Below, piece by piece: positions 37,799-45,792 of a stretch of DNA of 50,881 nt. Position 1 is the first letter of the stretch; every line of letters starts with the position of its first letter. The translations under genes and the position numbers were made by a program. Origin of the DNA: Methylibium sp. (lineage in GTDB: Bacteria; Pseudomonadota; Gammaproteobacteria; Burkholderiales; Burkholderiaceae_C); assembly GCF_013817345.1 (NCBI RefSeq), contig NZ_JACDCW010000017.1, positions 1-50,881 on the forward strand. The letters are read 5' to 3'. Below the pieces are notes generated by a model. The model was given only the letters and a program-made list of their open reading frames with translations, did no database searches and was not told the origin of the DNA.

Positions 37799-39799
37799 GT
37801 GGTCAACAAGGAAGCGTCACCGCGCGGCGCCGAAGCACCGGGCGTGCCGCGGAGTAGCCAGCCACCCGCCGCGCAAGCGGCGCCGGCGCATCTGGCCAAG
37901 GCGGCATTGCGCCGTCTGGCCCTGGAGCGGCTGGAACCGACACCCGAGAACTTCGCACGGGCCTACCAGACAGAGCGTGGTGACGGGGGCGCCCCCGTCT
38001 CCGCATCCGGGCCCCTCAGCCCTGCGTCGGCGGGGCCGGCCGACAGCGCCGACGGTGAAGCGTGGGCAGTGCTCATCGAGAGAACCGTGCGCGGCCTGGA
38101 GCGCGGGGCGAAGCAGTGGACCACGGCCCGCAAGAAGGACAGTCTGGCGCGGGTGCTGGGCGGCAGCCGCAGCGATGCCAAGCGCCTCCAGAAAAGACTG
38201 AGCCAGCTGGTCGCCAGTTGGGACACCGACACGCCGCACGAGGCTCCGGCGAGCGACTTTGCTGCGCTCGATGGCAACGATGGGCCGACCGCGCCGACCG
38301 CGCCGTCTGCTTTGACCGCCCTGACCGCCCCGACCGTCCTGGGGCCTGTGCCGGGCGGCGCCGAAGCGGTCGTCGCTTCGGCGGGGGCAGCGCCGGCATC
38401 CGCGCTGGCGTCGCCCTTGGCCTCAGCGCCGGACCAGCCTGTCGTCGCCGCCGCTCGCCCGAGCGACGTGATATCGCCTGCGGCTCCAGCACCCGGAACT
38501 GATTCCGTTTCGCTGCCCACCCCGCAGCTCCCCTCTGGCACCGCAGGGCAGGCAACCGCCCCCCTGGCCCCGGAAAGCAGCGCCGGTGCCTGGCCGCAAG
38601 TCGCCGCCGACTTGAGCGCGACGGTGCAGGCGGCACTGCCGGCCGGCGAGGCGCGGGGCCGCGAGGTGGCCGAGCAACTGGCCACGCTCCAAAAGCGGCT
38701 GGCGCATGAAGGCCCCGGCCCGCTGACCGGCGAAATCGCACTGGCCTGCACCGAGGCGCAGCGCGTGCTGCAGCACCGCCACCACCTGATGGACCAACTC
38801 GGCAACCTGTGCGTGGAGTTGACGGCGGGCCTGACCGATCTGGCCGAAGACGACTCCTGGGTGCAGGGCCAGTGCGCGGCCATGCGGGTCCAGCTCGACG
38901 ACGGGCTCACGGCCCGCGGCGTTCGCTCGGTGAGCGAACTGTTGGCCACTACGCGCGAACGACAGCAGCAACTGCGCCTCGAACGCGGCGCAGCGCGCGA
39001 CGCGCTCAAGGCCTCGATCCGCCAGATGCTGCAGGAGATCGCGGCGCTGGGCAGCCAGACCGGTCGCTTCACCGAAAGCGTGGGCCGCTATGCCGAGGAG
39101 ATCGACCGCGCCGATTCGCTGGAAAGCCTGGCCGGCGCGGTGCGCGAACTGGTGGCCGAAAGCCGCAGCGTGCACGAGGCCGTGAGCCAGGCCCAGGCTC
39201 GCCTCACCGCCGAGCACGAGCTGGCCAGCACCATGCAGACGCGGGTGATCGAACTGGAAGACGAGATTCGGCGCCTGTCGAACGAGGTCTCGACCGACCC
39301 GCTCACGCAGGTGGCCAACCGGCGCGGGCTGCTGCAGGCCTTCGAGACCGAGCGCGCGCTCGGCGAGCGCGACGAACAACAGGCCGGCACCGAGCCCGCG
39401 CCGGCCTTGGCCGTGGCGCTGATCGACATCGACAACTTCAAGAAGCTCAACGACCGCCTCGGCCATGCCAACGGCGACGTGGCGCTGCAGTTCCTGACGC
39501 AGCGCGTGACCCAGGCGCTGCGCCCGCGTGACACGCTGGCGCGCTACGGCGGCGAGGAGTTCGTGGTGCTGCTGCCGGCCACGCCGGTGGACGAAGCGCA
39601 GCAAGTCCTCACGCGCCTGCAGCGCGCACTCAGCGCCGAGCTTTTCATGAGCGACGCGCAAGGCCAAGTGTTCGTCACCTTCTCGGCCGGCGTCACGCGC
39701 TATCGCGGTGGCGAGCGTCTCGAGCAGGCGCTGGAGCGTGCGGACGAGGCGTTGTACGAAGCCAAACGGGCGGGGAAGAACCGGACTTGCATGGCTTAG
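37799..39799 (+). CDS. Diguanylate cyclase with long coiled N-terminal region
   Basis: A 666-residue protein without membrane segments. The N-terminal 60 residues contain LALERLEPTPENFARAYQ, a short domain seen in front of several proteobacterial GGDEF proteins. A variable Ala/Pro/Thr linker (about 95-280) includes a 9-base tandem repeat. A helical region (about 280-500) rich in Glu, Arg and Gln is probably coiled coil. The GGDEF domain has GGEEF at 584-588 and an RxxD site at R575-D578, so it should be an active, feedback-inhibited cyclase. GTG at 37799 was chosen: GAGG precedes it by about 11 bases and it follows the response regulator stop by 13 bases, consistent with one operon. Confidence 0.85.
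   Translation: MVNKEASPRGAEAPGVPRSSQPPAAQAAPAHLAKAALRRLALERLEPTPENFARAYQTERGDGGAPVSASGPLSPASAGPADSADGEAWAVLIERTVRGLERGAKQWTTARKKDSLARVLGGSRSDAKRLQKRLSQLVASWDTDTPHEAPASDFAALDGNDGPTAPTAPSALTALTAPTVLGPVPGGAEAVVASAGAAPASALASPLASAPDQPVVAAARPSDVISPAAPAPGTDSVSLPTPQLPSGTAGQATAPLAPESSAGAWPQVAADLSATVQAALPAGEARGREVAEQLATLQKRLAHEGPGPLTGEIALACTEAQRVLQHRHHLMDQLGNLCVELTAGLTDLAEDDSWVQGQCAAMRVQLDDGLTARGVRSVSELLATTRERQQQLRLERGAARDALKASIRQMLQEIAALGSQTGRFTESVGRYAEEIDRADSLESLAGAVRELVAESRSVHEAVSQAQARLTAEHELASTMQTRVIELEDEIRRLSNEVSTDPLTQVANRRGLLQAFETERALGERDEQQAGTEPAPALAVALIDIDNFKKLNDRLGHANGDVALQFLTQRVTQALRPRDTLARYGGEEFVVLLPATPVDEAQQVLTRLQRALSAELFMSDAQGQVFVTFSAGVTRYRGGERLEQALERADEALYEAKRAGKNRTCMA
38285..38338 (+). 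repeat. 9-bp tandem repeat in the diguanylate cyclase linker
   Basis: Six units of 9 bases (two exact CCGACCGCG, then diverged copies such as TTGACCGCC and CTGACCGCC) encode PTA-PTA-PSA-LTA-LTA-PTV. The unit keeps the frame, so the linker length could vary between strains. Confidence 0.75.
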
Positions 39800-40028
39800 C
39801 GCCGTTTCCCGCGTCATGCCAAGCCGCAGCGCTGACACGCCCGCGGGGACAAGGAGCGGCGAAGGAGGTGATTCGTTCCAGGTTCGCAGCGCGGGGAAGA
39901 AGGCGCTGGCGGGTTATGGCAGCGCTCGGGTTGTGGAGGCTGTTGACGCTGCGAGGTACGGAGCCTTTGCGACAGTCTTGCGCCTTCGTAACGAAGCGCG
40001 TGCAACCGCAGCTTGATCGATCGAGCCT
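39800..40028. other. Start of the atypical islet, possible remnant of a coding region
   Basis: From about 39,820 the sequence changes character, with more A/T at codon third positions than in flanking genes. It contains AAGGAGGTGA (39862-39871), fully complementary to the 16S rRNA 3' end, but no ATG, GTG or TTG at normal distance. In the frame of the next ORF this stretch encodes a plausible peptide (including GYGSARVVEAVDAARYGAF) that ends at TGA 40014-40016, after which the same frame continues into the next ORF. Confidence 0.35.
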
Positions 40029-40733
40029 TTGTACTGGGGGCTTGCCGAGATCGGTAAGGAGCGCACCGAAGATTGGCTGGCGCGCATACTGCCCCAGTTT
40101 ATGGGGCCTTCGGTTCCTCTCATGGAAGGCGCTCAGGTCTTCACGAATGCTTGCACGGATGCGTTTGCGGCAGTGCGCTTTCCCGCCAAGCAAATCGGGT
40201 TTGTCATGCAGGGTCGGTACATGAGCGCCGTTTCTCGGCGGGAGGAGCCGTTCTTGTTCATCATCTCCAACTGCATTTCGCGGAACGGCTCGCAGACCTT
40301 TCAGCTTGGAGATGAGTTTGGGTGCATGAGCTGGGTCAAGCAGCCGAATACCGGCGACGACCACGTTCTGCGCTGCTATGGCAACCTCCACGCAGCTGAG
40401 CCGCACCTGTCTTCGTACAAGCGCCTGAAGCGGCTGTTGCGAAGGCCTATTGCAAGTCATGCCAAGCTCGAGTTGGCTGGCCGTTTCGTGCGTCGCGTCG
40501 GCAAGGCACCCGAGGAAAAGGGCACGATCGGGAAAGATTGCTTTGGGCTCATCATGCAGCCTGGGCGGATTGCCGAGGCTGTTGAGTGGCCCGAGAGTAA
40601 GGGGCGCCGCGAGTCACTTCCCTACTTGGTATTCGCCGCTGGAGGTGCTTTCACCCACGTGAACTTGCCTCCAAGCAATGCTCCTCAGCTTGGGGAGTTG
40701 GATCTCGACCGACCGGGCCCTCGTTCGTCTTGA
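40029..40733 (+). CDS. Hypothetical protein, possibly the 3' part of a broken gene
   Basis: A 234-codon frame opening at TTG 40029 just after an in-frame TGA (40014-40016). The product (YWGLAEIGKERTEDWLARIL near the start; FLFIISNCISRNGSQTFQ in the middle) has normal protein composition and a coding-like third-position pattern, but I recognise no family. TTG has no ribosome site, and the same frame upstream of the TGA is also protein-like, so this may be the downstream part of a gene split by a stop. A remote resemblance to proteasome-like Ntn hydrolase C-termini (IGKDCFGLIMQPG) is too weak to assign. A hairpin follows the stop. Confidence 0.45.
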   Translation: MYWGLAEIGKERTEDWLARILPQFMGPSVPLMEGAQVFTNACTDAFAAVRFPAKQIGFVMQGRYMSAVSRREEPFLFIISNCISRNGSQTFQLGDEFGCMSWVKQPNTGDDHVLRCYGNLHAAEPHLSSYKRLKRLLRRPIASHAKLELAGRFVRRVGKAPEEKGTIGKDCFGLIMQPGRIAEAVEWPESKGRRESLPYLVFAAGGAFTHVNLPPSNAPQLGELDLDRPGPRSS

Positions 40734-40737
40734 ACCG

Positions 40738-40753
40738 CCGCGCTGTTGCGCGG
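40738..40753 (+). terminator. Hairpin after the hypothetical gene
   Basis: CCGCGC-TGTT-GCGCGG is a perfect 6-bp stem with a 4-base loop 4 bases after the stop, followed by the pyrimidine-rich TCCTCCCTTTTG. It is a plausible intrinsic terminator with an imperfect U-tract. Confidence 0.5.
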
Positions 40754-40995
40754 TCCTCCCTTTTGATAGAGCGCAATGGAGGCCTCTGTGCAGCGTGGCC
40801 TGGCCGCTTATGAGGGACGCTGAGCGACTGTGCACGTTGCCTACAGCGCTCAACTACGCCATGAGAGTGCGGGCGCCGCGCGCGCAGCTGTTGCTGATGG
40901 GCAAGAGGCGCTATGAGTACTGATCCGCGCCGACTCGAAATGGGCTACAGCACGGCGGAGACCGCGTTGTGCCCTGCTCTAATGGCATCTATCAA

Positions 40996-41403
40996 TTACT
41001 GCGCGCTCGTCGGCCCCGTCTTCCTTTCGACCCGCTCTCGAAGCTCCGTCGTTGCCCGAAGGACTTCTGCCAGCGGAATGTGAACCACCAGTTCAAGACA
41101 GCCGACCTTCATGGTGGTGGCAACTTCGGTTGCCGATCGGCCGGGCCGCCATTCGAGGTGGCTGGCGGCTGTCGAGCATGTCGGAACTCGCGGGTCCGCG
41201 TTTTCGGACGCTGCAGCAAACGCGGGTTGCAATGCCTGATCGAAAAGCTTGCCGATGAGGAATGCCATCCCCGACGAGTTCACGACTGCAGCGAAGGCTC
41301 CGCCTTTCCTGTCCTTGAACCGCAAGCCCACGACCTTCGGATCGCTGGTGCGCAAACACTCCATAGTTTCCAACGGAGATGCGACCGCCTCTTGCTTTGC
41401 CAT
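40996..41403 (-). CDS. Hypothetical protein in the tRNA-Ser islet
   Basis: A 135-residue ORF on the reverse strand beginning MAKQEAVASPLETMECLRTS. AGGA lies 9 bases before the ATG at 41403, supporting this start; the open frame extends upstream to 41649 without a ribosome site. The protein is soluble, with no signal peptide, and I recognise no family. Segments such as VVGLRFKDRKGGAFAAVVN and LELVVHIPLAEVLRATTELRE in the C-terminal third look like a compact alpha/beta protein. Opposite orientation to its neighbours and the atypical composition suggest acquired DNA. The 262 bases between this gene and the preceding forward ORF hold the hairpin and nothing else I can call. Confidence 0.5.
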   Translation of the reverse strand: MAKQEAVASPLETMECLRTSDPKVVGLRFKDRKGGAFAAVVNSSGMAFLIGKLFDQALQPAFAAASENADPRVPTCSTAASHLEWRPGRSATEVATTMKVGCLELVVHIPLAEVLRATTELRERVERKTGPTSAQ

Positions 41404-41568
41404 GGGTGTTGTTCCTGCCGAGGCAGGCGTAGTTGTGGAAGGCTGGAGCCTGCCACGGCGCGGGCGGCCTGCGCCCAGCCATGTGAGGGGTTTTGAGCGG
41501 GTCGGTGTGTTGGCTGACAACGGCACGCAAACGCGATCGCCATACTCGACCGCACAAGGAATGCAGAC

Positions 41569-41766
41569 ATGAGCTTCGCGCAGTTGATTGGCCGTTATCG
41601 ACGATTGCAGCAGGATCTTGCGATCACCTACAGCGCTCGCCCGTGGCACAGCGGCCGCATCGATCGTCTCGCCGACGAACTTGCCGAGACGGAGCGACAG
41701 CTCGCGGTCATGGTGCCTCTCGGCGAACAGGACGTTGCGATCCAGGCCGACTGGCGGAAGCGGTGA
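41569..41766 (+). CDS. Small hypothetical protein overlapping the tRNA-Ser 3' end
   Basis: A 65-residue ORF starting at ATG 41569 (MSFAQLIGRYRRLQQDLAIT). The predicted product is mostly helical and charged, with IDRLADELAETERQLAVM resembling a coiled coil. Its last five codons, including the stop, lie inside the reverse-strand tRNA-Ser gene (41752-41766), so the C-terminus DWRKR derives from tRNA sequence. No good ribosome site is seen. This is what integration next to a tRNA 3' end can create. It may be real or a chance frame; no family recognised. Confidence 0.4.
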   Translation: MSFAQLIGRYRRLQQDLAITYSARPWHSGRIDRLADELAETERQLAVMVPLGEQDVAIQADWRKR

Positions 41767-41839
41767 GATTCGAACTCACGGACGGTTGCCCGTCGCTGGT
41801 TTTCAAGACCAGTGCCTTAAACCGCTCGGCCACGCTTCC
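41752..41839 (-). tRNA. serT: tRNA-Ser(UGA)
   Basis: The reverse strand folds as a class II tRNA of 88 bases with encoded CCA. The acceptor stem is GGAAGCG/CGCTTCC, the D-arm GGCCGAGCGGTTTAAGGC, anticodon stem CTGGTCTTGAAAACCAG with anticodon TGA (complement of 41803-41805), a long variable arm (CGACGGGCAACCGTCCG) and T-arm GTTCGAATC. The adjacent atypical islet lies on its 3' side, the usual side for site-specific integration. Confidence 0.97.
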
Positions 41840-41881
41840 TTTGCGGCACCGATTCTAGGTGCCGGGACCGCGGGCCCGAGC

Positions 41882-42727
41882 CTATGCCGGCGCGCAACTC
41901 ACCTGTACTACCTCGCGCCGCCCGCCGTCGATGCGCACGGCGGTGAGCTGGCCGCCCCACACGCAGCCAGTGTCGGTGGCGAGCAGATCGGGCCGGTTGA
42001 CGAGGCCGAGCGCGGACCAGTGCCCGAACGCGATCGGCACGCCTTGCGTGCGGCGTCCGGGCGCGTCGAACCACGGGTGCAAACCGGGCGGCGGGTGATC
42101 GGCGGCTTCCTTGAGCTTGAAGTCGAGCCGGCCTTCGGCGTCGCAATAGCGCATGCGGGTCAGCGCGTTGATCGCGAAGCGCAGGCGGTCGGCACCGCGC
42201 AGCTTGTCGTCCCAGCGCGAGGGCTCGTTGCCGTACATCGTCTGCAGGTACTCGACGATTGCCGGGCCGGAAAGTTCGGCCTCCACTTCGCCGGCCAGCG
42301 TCAGCGTCTGCGCCAGGTCCCACTGCGGCGGCACGCCGGCATGCACCATCAGCCAACCCTGCTCGTGCAGCGCCAGGCGGCGCGTGCGCAGCCAGTCGAG
42401 CCAGGCGTCGCGTTCCGGGCTTTCCAGCAGCGCCGTCAAGGTGTCGGTGCGGTGCAGCGGACGCACGCCGTAAGCGACCGCGAGGAGGTGCAGGTCGTGG
42501 TTGCCGAGCAGGCAATTCGCCGCGTCGCCGAGCACCGCCAGGCGGCGCAGCACGCCGAGCGAATCGGGGCCGCGGTTGACCAGGTCGCCGAGCACGTGGA
42601 GCCGGTCGCGCGAGGCCGAAAAGCCGATCTTCTCGAGCAGCCGCTCGAGCGCCGAGCAGCAACCCTGGATGTCGCCGATGAGGTAGTGCATCGCGCGATT
42701 CTGCATGGCGACCGTGGGCGTCGACAT
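41882..42727 (-). CDS. apaH: Symmetrical diadenosine tetraphosphatase ApaH
   Basis: A 281-residue metallophosphatase that hydrolyses Ap4A to two ADP and can decap Np4-capped RNA. The phosphoesterase motifs are GDIQG (18-22), GDLVNRGPDS, GNHDLHLLA and the later MVHAGVPPQW and FGHWSALG. ATG at 42727 and an internal ATG at 42691 (MHYLIGDIQG) are both possible; neither has a good ribosome site, and the second gives the tighter match to the usual ApaH start. It is divergent from the CNNM/CorC gene, with 59 bases between. Confidence 0.95.
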   Translation of the reverse strand: MSTPTVAMQNRAMHYLIGDIQGCCSALERLLEKIGFSASRDRLHVLGDLVNRGPDSLGVLRRLAVLGDAANCLLGNHDLHLLAVAYGVRPLHRTDTLTALLESPERDAWLDWLRTRRLALHEQGWLMVHAGVPPQWDLAQTLTLAGEVEAELSGPAIVEYLQTMYGNEPSRWDDKLRGADRLRFAINALTRMRYCDAEGRLDFKLKEAADHPPPGLHPWFDAPGRRTQGVPIAFGHWSALGLVNRPDLLATDTGCVWGGQLTAVRIDGGRREVVQVSCAPA

Positions 42728-42786
42728 GCCCTCTGCTACGCTGGCGCGATGTCGACTCAGCTTGGCTTCTCGCGGCCAAGACTTTG

Positions 42787-44118
42787 ATGGATTTAGCCTT
42801 GCTCGTTTTCCTGATCCTGCTCAATGGCGCGTTCGCCATGGCCGAGATGGGTTTGACGGCGGCGCGCAAGGCGCGGCTGCAGGTGATGGTGGAGACCGGA
42901 GACAAGGGGGCCAAGGCGGCGATGGCCCTGCACGACGACCCGACGCGCTGGCTCTCCACCGTGCAGATCGGCATCACTTCGATCGGCCTGCTCAACGGCA
43001 TCGTCGGCGAGAACGCCTTCGCTGCGCCGCTCGCCCTGTGGCTGATGGCCACCTTCGACATGCCCGAGCGGGCGTCGCTGATCGCGTCGACGGCGCTGGT
43101 CATCATCCTGATCACCTACTTCACCATCATCTTCGGAGAGCTGGTGCCCAAGCGGGTGGGTCAGATGTACCCGGAGCCCATCGCGCGCCTGGTGGCGCGG
43201 CCGATGAACCTGGTCTCGATGGCGACCAAGCCTTTCGTGATGCTGTTGTCGAGCTCCACCCATGGCGTGCTGCGGCTGCTGGGCATCAGCGCGCGCGGGC
43301 GCGGGGCCAGCGTGACCGAGGAGGAGATCGCGGCCCAGCTCGAAGAGGGCGTCGACGCCGGGGTGATCGAGTTCCAGGAGCACCAGATGGTGCGCAACGT
43401 GTTCCGCCTCGACGAACGCCAGATCAACTCGATGATGATCCCGCGCGGCGACATCGCCTGGCTCGACGCCAGCGCGCCCATCGAGGCGGCGCTCACCATC
43501 ATCGGCGAGCAGGAGCACTCGCGCTATCCGGTGTGCCGCGGCGGCCTGGACGACGTGGTCGGCGTGGTGGCGTCGCAGCACCTGCTGGTGCAGACCATGC
43601 GCGGCCAGCCGATGTCGTTGTCGGAGACGCTGCAGCCCCCGGTCTTCGTGCCGGAAACGCTCACCGGCATGGAACTGCTGGAGCACTTTCGCGGCTCGAA
43701 CACGCAGATGGTGTTCGTGGTCGACGAATACGGCGAGGTGCAGGGCGTTATCACCTTGCGCGACGTGCTCGAGGCCATCACCGGCGAGTTCACGACGCCG
43801 ACCTCGGAGAACGCCTGGGCGGTGAAGCGCACCGATGGCTCCTGGCTGCTCGACGGCTTGATCCCGGCGCACGAACTCAAGGACCGGCTGGAGCTGAAAA
43901 CGCTGCCGGACGAGGACCGCGGCCGCTACAACACGCTCGCCGGCATGACCATGCTGTTGCTCGGGCGCCTGCCGCAGACCGCCGACGTGGTGGATTGGGA
44001 AGGCTGGCGCTTCGAGGTGGTCGATCTCGACGGCAAGCGCGTGGACAAGGTGATGGTGAGCCGCATCGAAGAACCGATGGCGCGCCGCCTGGTGCCGGTG
44101 CCGGGATCGCAGGCCTGA
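42787..44118 (+). CDS. CNNM/CorC family membrane protein (DUF21-CBS-CorC)
   Basis: A 443-residue protein with an N-terminal DUF21 transmembrane domain (segments at about residues 1-20, 55-75, 85-110 and 125-145, with the conserved IIFGELVPKRVGQMYPE), a CBS-domain pair at about 205-330 (MIPRGDIAWLDASAPIE; FVVDEYGEVQGVITLRDVLE) and a C-terminal CorC_HlyC domain (about 345-435). Such proteins are often called hemolysins but relatives act in magnesium or other cation efflux. ATG at 42787 is used; a TTG directly before it is also open. Confidence 0.93.
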   Translation: MDLALLVFLILLNGAFAMAEMGLTAARKARLQVMVETGDKGAKAAMALHDDPTRWLSTVQIGITSIGLLNGIVGENAFAAPLALWLMATFDMPERASLIASTALVIILITYFTIIFGELVPKRVGQMYPEPIARLVARPMNLVSMATKPFVMLLSSSTHGVLRLLGISARGRGASVTEEEIAAQLEEGVDAGVIEFQEHQMVRNVFRLDERQINSMMIPRGDIAWLDASAPIEAALTIIGEQEHSRYPVCRGGLDDVVGVVASQHLLVQTMRGQPMSLSETLQPPVFVPETLTGMELLEHFRGSNTQMVFVVDEYGEVQGVITLRDVLEAITGEFTTPTSENAWAVKRTDGSWLLDGLIPAHELKDRLELKTLPDEDRGRYNTLAGMTMLLLGRLPQTADVVDWEGWRFEVVDLDGKRVDKVMVSRIEEPMARRLVPVPGSQA

Positions 44119-44206
44119 AGACGCTCGGGGTGAACGCGGCTGCGGCTCCCCGCACACTGCCTGTACCGCTTCTACCGTTCAGGCCCGCCAGACCTGCTCA
44201 GACGCA

Positions 44207-45394
44207 CTAACCTGCGCCGATCCTCGGCTCCGTGCCTGCCTCGCCCGCAGTGCCTGCAGGGCCCGCCATGCGCGCCAGCGGACCGCGCCCCACTTCCACA
44301 CGGTTGCGCCCGGCATTCTTGGCGCGGTACATCGCCGTGTCGGCCCGGTGCAGCAGGCTCGACAGTGGCTCGCCTGCCGCTTCGAGCGCGGTCACGCCGA
44401 TGCTAACCGTGACGGGCAGCGGCTGGCCGCCATGGCTGAGCTGCAGTGCCGCGATGGTTTCGCGCAGGCGCTCGGCCGCGGCGATGGCGGCTGCGAGTTC
44501 GGTTTCCGGCAGAACGACGGCGAACTCCTCGCCGCCCAGACGGCCCAGGCAGTCGCAGTGGCGCAGTTCCGACGCGGCCGCGTCGGCCACTGCCTTGATC
44601 ACGCGGTCCCCGACCAGATGACCGCAGGTGTCGTTGATGAGCTTGAAATGGTCGATGTCCAGCATGAGCAGGGCCATCGGATGATCGAAGCGCGAGGCGC
44701 GGCGGATTTCGGCATTGCCGGTTTCCAGGAAGTGCCTGCGGTTGGCCACGCCGGTGAGCGTGTCGAGCTTGGCCTGCCGTTCGAGGCTGGCGATGAGCGC
44801 CTCGTTCTGGTGGCGCAGCTCCAGCGCAGCGCCGGTCGTGTCGTGCATCCTGCGCGCGACCGACAGCATGAGCAGGCTGTAGAAGACACCCAGCGCGGCC
44901 AGCCCGAAGCTCACCGCACTGGCAGTGACCAGCGGGGGGCCGATGAGGGCCAGCACCGGGATCGACATGTCCGAGTAGAGCAAGCGGCGATGCGGCATGC
45001 TCATGGAGGCGGTCAACGAGATGAGGCCGAGGTGGATGATGATCATCGTGAAGATGAGGCCGTTGAAATCGCCGGGCTGCCAGGCCCACACCACGATCGA
45101 CGACCAGCTCAGCATGTGCGCGCCGTGTGCCCGGGCGATGCGCCGCGCCCAGATCGGCTCGTCGCTCGGCTCCGGATTCGCCGCACGAAAGCGCCGGTAG
45201 CAGCCGATGTAGTTGGCGATCACGGCCAGCTCGATCACCGCCCACAGCACCGCCTGCCACGTCGGCACCCACACCGTCAGCAGCGCCGCGGTGACGATCG
45301 TCAGCGGCGGGGCGAGGTAGGTGTCGTTGAGGTGGTTGTCAATGTACAGGTGGAGCTGCGCGAGAAGGATGCGATCGTTCGGTTGGTATTGCAT
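44207..45394 (-). CDS. Membrane-bound diguanylate cyclase
   Basis: A 395-residue protein with about five or six membrane segments in the first 190 residues (LTIVTAALLTVWVPTWQAVL, LIFTMIIIHLGLISLTAS, MSIPVLALIGPPLVTASAVS among them) and a C-terminal GGDEF domain. The active site is GGEEF at 287-291 and an RxxD inhibitory site (RHCD) sits 5 residues before. DIDHFKLINDTCGH is the metal and GTP-binding strand. The topology resembles MASE-type sensors, ligand unknown. The C-terminal tail is Gly/Ala-rich. It converges with the CNNM gene. Confidence 0.92.
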   Translation of the reverse strand: MQYQPNDRILLAQLHLYIDNHLNDTYLAPPLTIVTAALLTVWVPTWQAVLWAVIELAVIANYIGCYRRFRAANPEPSDEPIWARRIARAHGAHMLSWSSIVVWAWQPGDFNGLIFTMIIIHLGLISLTASMSMPHRRLLYSDMSIPVLALIGPPLVTASAVSFGLAALGVFYSLLMLSVARRMHDTTGAALELRHQNEALIASLERQAKLDTLTGVANRRHFLETGNAEIRRASRFDHPMALLMLDIDHFKLINDTCGHLVGDRVIKAVADAAASELRHCDCLGRLGGEEFAVVLPETELAAAIAAAERLRETIAALQLSHGGQPLPVTVSIGVTALEAAGEPLSSLLHRADTAMYRAKNAGRNRVEVGRGPLARMAGPAGTAGEAGTEPRIGAG

Positions 45395-45596
45395 GGCGTG
45401 CCCGACATCTCGTCCGGCGCAAGCCCTCGACCAGGGACATGCACCGGCACGCGCGCTGATCGCGCCCGAGACGCTTCGAGACTAAGGCCGGCGGCAGCGG
45501 ACCGATCGCTCGAAAAGGCGCGCAAGCGCGGCGTTGCTGTCGCCGTGAGCCGACTCATGGAAGGATGCGGCTTGGCGGCCGCCTGCCGAAGACAAG

Positions 45597-45626
45597 AAAA
45601 AAGGCCTGCGATCGCTCGCAGGCCTT
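45597..45626 (-). terminator. Rho-independent terminator after tRNA-Thr
   Basis: On the reverse strand AAGGCCTGCGA-loop GCGA-TCGCAGGCCTT forms an 11-bp stem, followed by a run of T (complement of AAAAAA at 45597-45602). It begins 8 bases after the tRNA 3' end and should stop tRNA-Thr transcription before the GGDEF gene. Confidence 0.92.
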
Positions 45627-45634
45627 GTCTTGAC

Positions 45635-45710
45635 TGGTGCCGGTGAGAAGAGTCGAACTCCCGACCTTCGCATTACGAATGCGCTGCTCTACCAACTGAG
45701 CTACACCGGC
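45635..45710 (-). tRNA. thrT: tRNA-Thr(CGU)
   Basis: The reverse strand gives a 76-base tRNA with encoded CCA. The acceptor stem is GCCGGTG/CACCGGC, D-arm GCTCAGTTGGTAGAGC, anticodon stem-loop GCGCATTCGTAATGCG with anticodon CGT (complement of 45675-45677), and T-arm GGGAGTTCGACTC. It is followed closely by an intrinsic terminator. Confidence 0.97.
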
Positions 45711-45792
45711 GTTCCGATCGCAAGCAGCCCCGCGGGAGGCATTCGGATCGAAGCGCGCATTCTATCGGAAGGCACCGGCGCAAAGCCGGTGC

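Noticed and set aside
39800..41751. Direct repeat of the tRNA-Ser 3' end marking the left attachment site of the islet
   Set aside because: I searched by eye for the sequence around TGAGATTCGAACTC near the left edge and found no copy, so no att site is claimed.
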